The notes: generated by a model from the sequence alone, not told the origin. A stretch of DNA of 9,359 nucleotides from Bog-950 sp964620645 (GCA_964620645.1 CAZUHU010000149.1:1-9359); one strand, 5' to 3'; counted from the first letter of the stretch, positions 1 through 6,678 are shown. Translations and numbers: made by a program.

Positions 1-57
1 GGAAAGCGCAACCATCAACGTCAGGAAAGCAGAAGCAAAAAGTTTCCTCATCTTCAT
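1..57 (-). CDS. 5' end of a secreted-protein gene (partial)
   Basis: Reading leftward from the ATG at 57-55, 19 codons are visible before the window ends, giving MKMRKLFASAFLTLMVALS. This has a short positively charged start (K2, R4, K5) followed by a hydrophobic run, which is the usual form of a Sec signal peptide. A second in-frame ATG at 51-49 could be the start instead and would still leave a good signal peptide. The rest of the protein lies outside the window, so its function cannot be stated. It may be an exported or lipid-anchored protein. It is divergent from the redox gene pair to the right, and the 208 bases between them should hold both promoters. The call rests on the signal-peptide pattern and an open frame to the edge. 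Confidence 0.6.
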   Translation of the reverse strand, partial: MKMRKLFASAFLTLMVALS

Positions 58-113
58 CTCAGTTATAAGTTCCGCCATTTGCCACGGGTAGTTGCTATAA
101 GGCGGCAGGCAGC

Positions 114-126
114 CAAATATTATTTG
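114..126. promoter_or_regulatory. AT-rich palindrome in the divergent intergenic region
   Basis: CAAATA-T-TATTTG is a perfect 13-base inverted repeat between the two divergent genes. Each strand reads TAnnnTTTG through it, close to the Bacteroidota -7 element TAnnTTTG but with one extra spacer base. On the + strand a TTG at 92-94 lies 23 bases upstream, a slightly long -33/-7 spacing. It could be a pair of overlapping promoters or an operator, or an accident of AT-rich sequence. The rest of the 58-265 gap shows nothing else I can support. Confidence 0.22.
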
Positions 127-265
127 TATAGCCTTACAAGTTTACTGCTTTTTACCGAACAGAAGTAGGTAAGAAATTGTTCTTTCCACAAGTGGTGCGG
201 ATACTGTCTTTTCACTTGTAATTTTTGTGTTTAACTGTATTTTCGCTGCGCTCATAATTGTGCTT

Positions 266-1582
266 ATGCTTGTTTACTTCCAGATATTCATTTTTATCTC
301 CTTTACCATACTTACCGGTATAGGGGCGTTTTTCGGTTACCGCCGTGTTTACCGTAACATAATGTTAGGCCGTAAGGAGGATTTTACCGATAACCCCGGC
401 GAGCGCTGGAAAAACATGCTCCTGGTTGCCTTTGGCCAAAAGAAGATGTTTAAGAATGTAACGCCGGCGGTGTTGCACTTCTTTATCTACTTCGGTTTTG
501 TTATTACACAGGTAGAACTGATCGAAATATTTATTGATGGTTTTACAGGCAGCCATCGCATTATTTACCACGCTATTGAGGATAACAGCGTATTGCGCTT
601 TTGCTATGTTTTTATCATTTCGTTTATTGAGTTGGTTTCGGTGTTTGTATTCATTGCCACCATTTCTTTCCTCAGCCGTCGTTTCCTTATCAAAGTTCCC
701 CGCCTTAATAAGCCCGAGTTAAAAGGCTTTCCTGTACAGGATGCTGCTATTATCCTGTTATCAGAGATTTACCTTTTGACCTGTATTTTCAGCATGAACA
801 CCGCCGATATGGCCATGCACCATGGTGAATATGGTTTTTTAGTTAGCGGTTGGTTAATGCCCCTTTTCCATGGCTGGGGCCCGCAAGCGCTGCATTTAGT
901 TGAGCGCCTGGGATGGTGGGGCCACATTTTTGGTGTGTTCGCCCTGCTGGCCTATCTGCCTTACAGCAAGCACCTGCACATATTGCTGGCTTTCCCTAAT
1001 ACGTATTTCAGCCGGCTTACCCCCAAAGGGTATATCGCTAACATGCCTGAAATTACCAAGGAGATTAAGCTGATGATGGACCCCAATGCGGTTCCGCCAC
1101 CGGCCACTGATGCCCCTGTTAAGTTTGGTGCAAAGGACGTAATGGACCTTAGCTGGAAGAACCTGATGGACGCTTATACCTGTACGGAATGCGGACGTTG
1201 CACGGCTGCCTGCCCGGCTAACCTTACCGGTAAAAAGCTTAGCCCGCGCAAGATTATGATGGATACCCGCGACCGTATGGAGGAAGTTGGGGCACTGATA
1301 GCCGCCAATAACGGCGAGTGGAAAGAGGACGGTAAGAGCCTTATTGAGAATGGGTATATAAGTGTGGAAGAACTACGGGCCTGCACCACCTGTAATGCCT
1401 GTGTGGAGGAATGCCCGGTGCTTATTTCGCCGCTTGATATTATAGTGCAGTTACGCCGCAACCTGATAATGGAGGAGAGCAATGCCCCTGCGGAGTGGAC
1501 CGGTATGTTTGCCAATATGGAGAATAACGGAGCCCCCTGGCAGTTTAGCCAGCAGGACCGCCTGAACTGGGTAAAGGAATAA
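266..1582 (+). CDS. Membrane cytochrome-b-like / 4Fe-4S fusion protein (HdrE-HdrC / DsrM-like)
   Basis: Predicted 438-residue inner-membrane redox protein. The first ~245 residues hold about five hydrophobic segments (roughly 1-23, 66-88, 108-135, 157-177, 217-241), resembling the HdrE/NarI-gamma/DsrM type of quinone-reactive cytochrome b. Histidines such as H70 and H236/H238 (KHLH) are possible haem ligands, which is inference. The C-terminal half carries two CxxCxxCxxxCP motifs, C306/C309/C312/C316 and C373/C376/C379/C383, each typical of a [4Fe-4S] cluster, as in HdrC. I chose ATG 266. The frame stays open upstream to a GTG at 227, but that adds 13 residues to an already long hydrophobic segment, and as I recall relatives begin near 266. 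No clear ribosome-binding site is seen. A CCG-domain partner follows after 44 bases, so the two probably form one electron-transfer complex. The physiological substrate is unknown. Confidence 0.88.
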   Translation: MLVYFQIFIFISFTILTGIGAFFGYRRVYRNIMLGRKEDFTDNPGERWKNMLLVAFGQKKMFKNVTPAVLHFFIYFGFVITQVELIEIFIDGFTGSHRIIYHAIEDNSVLRFCYVFIISFIELVSVFVFIATISFLSRRFLIKVPRLNKPELKGFPVQDAAIILLSEIYLLTCIFSMNTADMAMHHGEYGFLVSGWLMPLFHGWGPQALHLVERLGWWGHIFGVFALLAYLPYSKHLHILLAFPNTYFSRLTPKGYIANMPEITKEIKLMMDPNAVPPPATDAPVKFGAKDVMDLSWKNLMDAYTCTECGRCTAACPANLTGKKLSPRKIMMDTRDRMEEVGALIAANNGEWKEDGKSLIENGYISVEELRACTTCNACVEECPVLISPLDIIVQLRRNLIMEESNAPAEWTGMFANMENNGAPWQFSQQDRLNWVKE

Positions 1583-1626
1583 TTTAAAGCTTGTTAGTAA
1601 TAGGTTATAAGTATTAAGACGATAGT

Positions 1627-2424
1627 ATGCTGAACGCAAAAACAATGGCAGAATATGCCGCAAATGGCGAAACCCCTGATGTACTTTTTTGGGTAGGTTG
1701 TGCCGGAAGTTTTGACCAGAGAGCCCAAAAGGTTACCCGCTCTTTTGTAAAGATTCTGCAACACCTGAACATAAAATTTGCGGTCCTGGGAACCGAAGAA
1801 AGCTGCACCGGCGACCCGGCAAAAAGGGCGGGCAACGAGTTCGTTTTCCAGATGCTGGCCTTGCAGAATATTGAGGTGATGAACAGCTATGGCGTTAAGA
1901 AAATTGTAACCACCTGCCCCCATTGTTTTAACATATTGAAGAACGAGTACCCAAGCCTGGGGGGCAACTATGAGGTAAAGCACCACGCCCAGTTTTTGCA
2001 GCAACTAATCAATGAAGGAAAGGTTAAAATAAGTGATGCTAACTCATTCAAAGGCAAGAAGATAACATACCATGATTCATGTTATTTGGGAAGGGCAAAT
2101 GAGGTGTACGAAGCCCCCCGCCAGGTGCTTGAAGAACTGGATGCCGACCTGGTAGAAATGAAGAGTTGCCGTACCAAAGGCCTGTGTTGCGGAGCCGGCG
2201 GAGCCCAGATGTTTAAGGAAGATGAACCCGGCAAAAAGCGCATAAACATTGCCCGTATTGAAGAGGCTTTGGATACCGATGCGCAGATAGTAGCAAGTGC
2301 CTGCCCGTTCTGCAGTACCATGTTAACGGATGGTGTTAAAAGCAAGGAAATGCAGATGCAGGTTAAGGTGTTTGATATAGCGGAACTTTTGGCAGCCGGG
2401 CAGGGTTTAGAGAACCTGCACTAG
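1627..2424 (+). CDS. (Fe-S)-binding CCG-domain protein, HdrB/HdrD-like subunit
   Basis: A 265-residue soluble protein of the heterodisulfide-reductase subunit B / GlcF / LutA type, with two cysteine-rich (CCG) domains. The second is canonical: C152, C187-C188-G189, then C226-P-F-C229. The first is altered: C25, then S59-C60-T61-G62 where CCG would stand, then C97-P-H-C100. In HdrB the full motifs hold noncubane [4Fe-4S] clusters that act on disulfides, so a full cluster is likely only at the second site here (inference). There is no signal peptide or membrane segment, so it should act in the cytoplasm, docked on the ferredoxin part of the preceding membrane protein. The 44-base gap and shared direction indicate one operon. 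The ATG at 1627 gives the usual start for relatives (MLNAKTMAEYAA...). No HdrA-like flavoprotein is present in the window. Reaction and substrate are unknown. Confidence 0.9.
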   Translation: MLNAKTMAEYAANGETPDVLFWVGCAGSFDQRAQKVTRSFVKILQHLNIKFAVLGTEESCTGDPAKRAGNEFVFQMLALQNIEVMNSYGVKKIVTTCPHCFNILKNEYPSLGGNYEVKHHAQFLQQLINEGKVKISDANSFKGKKITYHDSCYLGRANEVYEAPRQVLEELDADLVEMKSCRTKGLCCGAGGAQMFKEDEPGKKRINIARIEEALDTDAQIVASACPFCSTMLTDGVKSKEMQMQVKVFDIAELLAAGQGLENLH

Positions 2425-2457
2425 TTGAATTTTCGGGTGAACCCTAACAAATAAATG

Positions 2458-2474
2458 CTGGCCCTTTGGGCCGG
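2458..2474 (-). terminator. Possible terminator for the leftward DUF1801 gene
   Basis: CTGGCCC-TTT-GGGCCGG can form a 7-bp stem with one G-T pair. On the minus strand it is followed by CATTTATTTGTT, a loose T-rich tail, about 30 bases after the DUF1801 stop codon. With the neighbouring hairpin at 2480-2506 it would give a bidirectional terminator between convergent genes. The broken T-tract makes this less certain than its neighbour. Confidence 0.35.
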
Positions 2475-2479
2475 TTGAG

Positions 2480-2506
2480 GCAGGCCTAAAGCCTGCTTTT
2501 GTTTTT
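2480..2506 (+). terminator. Rho-independent terminator of the redox gene pair
   Basis: GCAGGC-CTAAA-GCCTGC forms a perfect 6-bp GC-rich stem, followed directly by TTTTGTTTTT. It lies 55 bases after the stop of the CCG-domain gene and its T-tract reaches into the stop codon of the convergent DUF1801 gene. The stem plus T-run has the standard intrinsic-terminator form for rightward transcription. Confidence 0.65.
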
Positions 2507-2894
2507 ACTTCAGGCGTTCCAAAACGCCTTTGCGCTTAACCAGGTTTTTGTAATCCCATTGAATTTCGCGGGCTTTTTTGCACCAGCGCTCTAGGTCCTT
2601 AAGGTTCACTTGTTGCGCCGAAGTAAATCTGGCCTCAGCCGCTTTAAAACTGCCCTCTTTACTAAGCCCCGGTTCTTCAAAACTTTGGCCGCTCCAGAAC
2701 AACAGTCGTATACAGTTCTTTAACTTGCTGTAACCTGCCACGGGGTTACCATCTAAAAACCATACGGGGTGAGCATGCCATATCTTGTTTTCGGCTTCGG
2801 GCAGCCAATGGCTGATTTCCCGGTATAATAAATCGCAGATTTCGCGGTCTTCCGGTTGAAGAGCCTGGTGGTATTTGCTGATGTCGTCCTTCAT
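2505..2894 (-). CDS. DUF1801 (YdhG-like) domain protein
   Basis: A 129-residue cytoplasmic protein with no signal peptide or membrane segment. It matches the DUF1801 / YdhG-like family across its length: an N-terminal helical part (DISKYHQALQPEDREICDLL), the central KIWHAHPVWFLDGNPVAGYS strand region, a CIRLLFWSG strand, and a lysine/arginine-rich C-terminal helix. Family members are small alpha/beta proteins of poorly known function; a frataxin-like fold and iron binding have been proposed for relatives. I chose ATG 2894. The frame stays open upstream to 3095, but the extra 67 residues do not resemble the family and overlap the divergent gene's coding region on the other strand. TATATTTA, a near match to the -7 element, lies 12 bases before the start. 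The gene appears monocistronic, convergent with the redox pair and divergent from the DUF1295 gene. Confidence 0.82.
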   Translation of the reverse strand: MKDDISKYHQALQPEDREICDLLYREISHWLPEAENKIWHAHPVWFLDGNPVAGYSKLKNCIRLLFWSGQSFEEPGLSKEGSFKAAEARFTSAQQVNLKDLERWCKKAREIQWDYKNLVKRKGVLERLK

Positions 2895-2962
2895 AGCTGA
2901 GTGTGGTAAATATAATGATAATGGGTTGGGCGGTTTAAGCCTGAGAAAAAACAGGCGTTTGT

Positions 2963-2970
2963 TACATTTG
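2963..2970 (+). promoter_or_regulatory. Candidate -7 promoter element of the DUF1295 gene
   Basis: TACATTTG is an exact match to the Bacteroidota -7 consensus TAnnTTTG and is the only exact match I noticed in an intergenic region here. It ends five bases before the ATG at 2976. I find no TTTG/TTG at the expected 19-23 bases upstream. If it is real, transcription would begin almost at the start codon, giving a leaderless message. Confidence 0.3.
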
Positions 2971-2975
2971 ATGGA

Positions 2976-3863
2976 ATGAGCAGTCCGGATAAATCCTATT
3001 CCCTCGTATCCTCTTATATAATTTGCATAATAGCCTATGTGTGCGCCCTTGGCGGCGCTTGGTATTTTTTGCAAAACGTTAGCATAGAGAATCACCTTTT
3101 GGCCCTCTTTCTGGCCGATGTTTTAGCCACCGTTATCATTTTCATATTTAGCCTGGCCTTTAAAAACAGCAGTTTATACGATGCCTACTGGAGTGTCATC
3201 CCTCCGTTTATGATCTTATACTGGTTTACGGTTTATGCGATAATGAATAGCACCGTGGTACTTTGGTACAGCATAGTGGTTTGTTTTTGGGCTATACGCC
3301 TTACTTACAATTGGGCTAAAGGATGGACAGGACTCGCCCACGAAGACTGGCGCTATAAAATGCTGCGCGAAAAGAATCCGGCCTTATACCCCATAACTAA
3401 CTTTTTCGGCATTCACCTGTTTCCAACGGTAATGGTGTTTTTGGGCATGTTACCGGTGCTGGATACCATTAGCGGTAGCTACGTCTATTATCCTGTTTTT
3501 TTCCTGGGGGTAATTTGCTGCCTTACAGCGGTAGTGGTTGAATTTATGGCCGATGAGCAAATGCGGAAGTTTAAGAAAACAGCCAGGCCGGGTGAGTTTA
3601 TAGAAACAGGCTTGTGGAAGTATAGCCGCCACCCCAACTATTTCGGTGAGATTTTCTTTTGGTTCGGGCTTTGGATAATGGCATTGGGTTGCTGGCTGCC
3701 ATCCATCTGGACCGGTATTGGTTGGCTGGCCATGCTGTTAATGTTTGTATTTGCCAGCATACCTATGATGGAGGAGAAGAACAAAAAGAATAAGCCGGGC
3801 TACGGAGATTATATCAGCAGGGTTTCTATGCTAATTCCCTGGCCCCCTAAAAAGAAGGACTAG
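2976..3863 (+). CDS. DUF1295 / steroid 5-alpha-reductase-like integral membrane protein
   Basis: A 295-residue polytopic inner-membrane protein, about the usual length for bacterial DUF1295 proteins. These belong to the superfamily of eukaryotic steroid 5-alpha reductases and isoprenylcysteine methyltransferases. Hydrophobic segments lie near residues 11-31, 41-62, 74-90, 95-109, 145-162, 172-190, 225-241 and 245-264. Family signatures are SSLYDAYWSVIPP (65-77), NPALYPITNFFGIHLFP (134-150), the highly conserved SRHPNYFGE (217-225) in the likely NADPH/substrate region, and a C-terminal MMEEKNKKNKPGYGDYISR stretch (264-282). A role as an NADPH-dependent lipid or isoprenoid double-bond reductase is an inference from the family; the substrate is unknown. 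ATG 2976 is the natural start, because ATG 2971 runs into TGA after one more codon. No Shine-Dalgarno site is seen. The TAG stop lies inside the CTAG shared with the convergent gene. Confidence 0.88.
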   Translation: MSSPDKSYSLVSSYIICIIAYVCALGGAWYFLQNVSIENHLLALFLADVLATVIIFIFSLAFKNSSLYDAYWSVIPPFMILYWFTVYAIMNSTVVLWYSIVVCFWAIRLTYNWAKGWTGLAHEDWRYKMLREKNPALYPITNFFGIHLFPTVMVFLGMLPVLDTISGSYVYYPVFFLGVICCLTAVVVEFMADEQMRKFKKTARPGEFIETGLWKYSRHPNYFGEIFFWFGLWIMALGCWLPSIWTGIGWLAMLLMFVFASIPMMEEKNKKNKPGYGDYISRVSMLIPWPPKKKD

Positions 3864-4327
3864 TATTCGTAGGTTACCGTATTACGCCAGTTGCCCAGGC
3901 GTATTATGGTGCTGCCATTGTTAGTGCTGTCAGACTTTACCCTTACGCTATGCACGTTAAAGGTTAAATGAAACTTGTGCATCTCCTTACAGGTGCCCTC
4001 ATTCAGCAAAAACAGTTTCAGGTTGGTTTGTGGTGGCAGGCTTTTCATCATCATGCCGTTCCACATCAGGCTAAAGTTATCTGCATCGCAGGCCTGTATC
4101 TTTTGCGTTAAAATGTGCAGGGTATCCTTGTTCAGGTAAACGGTGTCAATAGGTATTACCTCAGTGGTAGCTAAATACAACTCCTTATCCTTTATTACCT
4201 TTTTGTGCGATAAATCAGTAAGGGTTTCCTGGTAAGGCTCGGGGCTTGCTGTGCGCTTGCTTGTTTTGCACGCATAGGCCAGCACCAAAACAACTAATAC
4301 AGCTAACAGGCCGGTTTTTCTAATCAT
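3860..4327 (-). CDS. Small putative lipoprotein of unknown function, coupled to the protease
   Basis: A 155-residue protein I do not recognise. It begins MIRKTGLLAVLVVLVLAYAC, a lipoprotein-like signal with C20 as the probable lipidated cysteine. The lipobox is imperfect (Tyr at -2), and no K/Q-acidic surface-export signal follows C20, so a periplasm-facing location is more likely. The mature part starts with a charged linker, then alternates short hydrophobic and polar stretches as in a small beta-rich domain. C80 and C113 are the only other cysteines and could form a disulfide. Its ATG overlaps the protease stop codon by one base (TAATG), so it is probably translated by coupling with the protease. 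That suggests a partner, anchor, chaperone or inhibitor role, which is inference only. Its stop codon overlaps that of the convergent DUF1295 gene in the tetramer CTAG. Confidence 0.78.
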   Translation of the reverse strand: MIRKTGLLAVLVVLVLAYACKTSKRTASPEPYQETLTDLSHKKVIKDKELYLATTEVIPIDTVYLNKDTLHILTQKIQACDADNFSLMWNGMMMKSLPPQTNLKLFLLNEGTCKEMHKFHLTFNVHSVRVKSDSTNNGSTIIRLGNWRNTVTYEY

Positions 4328-6666
4328 TACTTGCGCACCAGTTTCTTAACGGCTTTGCCGTTTTTGGTTTCCACCTGCAAAATATAAACTCCGGCGGCTT
4401 GTGCGGAAAGATTGATAGAAATATTCTGTGCAGGGCTATCGGTGCCGAACACTATTCTGCCCACTGCATCAAAAACACGAATTGTCTTTGGTTCTTCCTT
4501 ATCAAAGTTGGCTGTAAACAAACCATTGCTTGGGTTAGGTACTAGGCTTAGGTTTATAGCATCGGGTTCCTGTATGGCATTGCCTTGAATACAAAACTGG
4601 AAAGACTGCTCTGTGCCGAAATTGGCACCGGAAGAAGCCAGTTGGGCATAGGTTGTAGCGCCGCTATTGCCTGTTAAGGTAAAACTACCATCAGGGTTGC
4701 CGTCGCTCATACCATCGCCGTAGGTATCGTAAATGGTAAAGGTATAGCAGCCGGGGCCAAGGCATATTTGTTCGTTATAGGTTTGGCCGCCGTTTATATC
4801 GGTATAAGGACCTCCTGAGCTAAGGATGTTGCTGGAACCGTCAGTTACTTCCCAGGTAGTTTCGCTGCCGTAATTATCGGTGGTAAGGGCAAGCGCTAAA
4901 GCGCCGGATGCATCCACCAGTGTAAAACTGGAAGCCTGCGTATCGTTGCCGTTATTATTATCGCTATTGCCGTTAGGGTTGCTTGTGCTAACCGAAAGGC
5001 TGTGTTGGCCAAAGCCCGGTGTTACTGCCGGCAAGGTTACTGTTACTGAGGATAAAGACGACAGGTTGCCCGACCAGTTGTAGGTGTAAGTGGTGCCATC
5101 AATGGTATAGTTAATATCTACCGCGGTTATAGTATTGCTGCCATAGTTGCGCAATACTACTACCGGTGTTGCGCTGTTAGAGCATTGAGAGCCTGCGGGC
5201 GAAGTAATACTTTGTATACCGGCATCATCGGTAACAATGGAGCCGCATGGGCTGGCTGTGCCGTTAAGAGTAAGTGAACCTGAATTGGAGGGGTCAAGCC
5301 AGGGCTTAAGCTGCCTGGCTGAAGTATTGCCGTTAGAGGTCCAGTGGTAAGACATCTTACCATAATCGTCGGGCTGGTTAGGAGTATTGCAATAAGAGTC
5401 GCCCCCGGTAAGGGTGCCAACAATCAAGCCGCTTGCATTGTATAAGGGAGAGCCTGATGAGCCTGGCTCTGTTACACCATGGCCGTTGGTAGTTGCTGCC
5501 CACTTAACCCTCCAGTGGGTTCCGGAAACTGAGCCTCCCCAGCTATCGGAAGTAAGGGTTTGTGTGTAGGTGGAGATTTTCTTTATATCAGCATTAGGGT
5601 GATGGATGCTTACACCTGAAGTAGAGGCAGTGGTGGTGGCATCCCAACCTTCGTAATATACATTGTAGTTGGCATTGGGCTGGCTGCTTAGCTCTAACAG
5701 TAAAAAATCGGAGCCGGTAGCGCCGCCGTTATCATTGCTATCCGCCTTTTTAGTGCAACCGGTTAAGGAGCGGTTGGTTAAAGTGCCTACTGTAGATGGG
5801 TTGGTGCAGGTAGGCGCTTCGTAATTAAAATAAAATACCCATTGGCTGTATTGGTTGCTGGTGGTGCCTTCGCTGCAGTGTTGTGCGCTGATAAGGTATG
5901 GGGTGCAATCCTGGTTGGTATTGTTAATCATGGAACCGGTACAGAAACCCTGCCCCTGGGTGCTTTGCACTAAAATACAAACCACGGCGTTTTTCTGATT
6001 TTGCCAGTTGGCGCCTTCGCTGCAATTAACGTTAACCTCGCAGCTTGAACTTGAGCCAAAACCGAGTGAGGGCCCCTGTGCTTCGCGTGGCGATTTGCGC
6101 GGAAAGTAATTGTTAACCCAGCGGTAAGCATGGCCAACCTCGTTTAAGCTGATAATGCCTTGTCCGATAACATTAGCCGGCTCATAATATTCCAAAATGC
6201 AGCTTTCGCCGTGTATTAAACCTGTGCTAAAGTAGCCGTCCTTAGGGTTGTTAACCCAAGTGTATGCTCCGATTACTTCATCTTTTTCGGGAGTGTAAAC
6301 ATGAAAAGTAGCACCCTTAGGAAGATAAAAACCATTGAAATAGGGGATAAGCGCCTGGGCCCCTTCAGATACGACTGTTAACCGCCAAACGCGGCCGCCA
6401 TCCGGCAGGTATGACCAACTTCCTGAATTATCAAGAGTGATATTGGTATAAATGGAGCGGCCTATCTTTGGGAAAGAACCATTCTTCTCATCAATTTTAT
6501 CCAATCTTTCCGCCTCGCTTAAAACAAATTCAGGAAGAATTGTTTTTTGTGCGCGGGGAAAGTATTTCTGGGAGATGGTAAAACTTTTGGGAAGGATTTC
6601 GGTGTTAACCTGGGAATATGTGAACAAAACCAATAAAAGAATTGGCAGCAATAAGACTCTCTTCAT
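4327..6666 (-). CDS. Secreted lysyl-endopeptidase-type serine protease with T9SS sorting domain
   Basis: A 779-residue preproprotein. A Sec signal peptide (1-18, cleavage likely before Q19) is followed by a pro-region to about 200 resembling that of Achromobacter protease I (API). The protease domain spans about 202-460. Its triad is H263 (SAQHC), D320 (GSDFLLLEL) and S404 (GSSGSP). By remembered alignment, C209/C426, C215/C287 and C242/C264 match API's three disulfides, and D433 (DDYG) matches D225, which sets lysine specificity. API's H210 (LHGG) appears as T420 (LTGG). Then follow a CARDB-like domain (about 480-585), an Asn/Gly/Asp-rich linker (563-575), a beta-sandwich with an Asp-rich, possibly calcium-binding loop (647-660), and a Por/type A sorting domain (about 706-779, starting LSLVPNPSNGLF). 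It should cross the outer membrane by T9SS and be released or surface-anchored. Cleavage C-terminal to lysine is predicted. The lipoprotein gene follows with a one-base overlap. Confidence 0.93.
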   Translation of the reverse strand: MKRVLLLPILLLVLFTYSQVNTEILPKSFTISQKYFPRAQKTILPEFVLSEAERLDKIDEKNGSFPKIGRSIYTNITLDNSGSWSYLPDGGRVWRLTVVSEGAQALIPYFNGFYLPKGATFHVYTPEKDEVIGAYTWVNNPKDGYFSTGLIHGESCILEYYEPANVIGQGIISLNEVGHAYRWVNNYFPRKSPREAQGPSLGFGSSSSCEVNVNCSEGANWQNQKNAVVCILVQSTQGQGFCTGSMINNTNQDCTPYLISAQHCSEGTTSNQYSQWVFYFNYEAPTCTNPSTVGTLTNRSLTGCTKKADSNDNGGATGSDFLLLELSSQPNANYNVYYEGWDATTTASTSGVSIHHPNADIKKISTYTQTLTSDSWGGSVSGTHWRVKWAATTNGHGVTEPGSSGSPLYNASGLIVGTLTGGDSYCNTPNQPDDYGKMSYHWTSNGNTSARQLKPWLDPSNSGSLTLNGTASPCGSIVTDDAGIQSITSPAGSQCSNSATPVVVLRNYGSNTITAVDINYTIDGTTYTYNWSGNLSSLSSVTVTLPAVTPGFGQHSLSVSTSNPNGNSDNNNGNDTQASSFTLVDASGALALALTTDNYGSETTWEVTDGSSNILSSGGPYTDINGGQTYNEQICLGPGCYTFTIYDTYGDGMSDGNPDGSFTLTGNSGATTYAQLASSGANFGTEQSFQFCIQGNAIQEPDAINLSLVPNPSNGLFTANFDKEEPKTIRVFDAVGRIVFGTDSPAQNISINLSAQAAGVYILQVETKNGKAVKKLVRK

Positions 6667-6670
6667 AGGC

Positions 6671-6678
6671 TAAATATA
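6671..6678 (-). promoter_or_regulatory. Candidate -7 element of the protease operon
   Basis: On the minus strand TATATTTA, one mismatch from TAnnTTTG, ends four bases before the protease ATG. A TTG lies 23 bases further upstream (in GTTGTTTAAA), a slightly long -33 spacing. The same octamer stands 12 bases before the DUF1801 start (2907-2914). If used here, the message would be leaderless or nearly so. AT-rich octamers occur by chance, so confidence is low. Confidence 0.22.

Noticed and set aside
94..132. GCTATA ... TATAGC inverted repeat in the left intergenic region.
   Set aside because: Only six bases per arm with a 27-base loop, which is expected by chance in AT-rich DNA.
186..195. CCACAAGTGG hairpin-like sequence.
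   Set aside because: A four-base stem with a two-base loop is too small to support a function.
227..265. Upstream GTG start giving 13 extra residues for the membrane redox protein.
   Set aside because: It lengthens the first hydrophobic segment beyond one helix, uses a rarer start codon, and lacks a ribosome-binding site. It cannot be excluded.
1174..2004. Leftward open frames opposite the redox gene pair.
   Set aside because: They lie antisense to strongly supported genes, overlap each other, and encode low-complexity shadow sequence with no recognisable domain.
2895..3095. N-terminal extension of the DUF1801 frame by 67 codons.
   Set aside because: The added residues do not resemble the family, and the extension overlaps the start of the divergent DUF1295 gene.
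3887..3904. Possible terminator for the DUF1295 gene inside the convergent gene (CGCC ... GGCG).
   Set aside because: A four-base stem, a nine-base loop and no T-tract; not convincing.
4880..5083. Rightward 67-codon frame inside the protease gene.
   Set aside because: Antisense to the CARDB-like region, Leu/Pro/Ser-rich shadow composition, no start signal.
5160..5423. Leftward 87-codon frame within the protease gene in a different frame.
   Set aside because: An out-of-frame shadow of the catalytic domain with no independent support.
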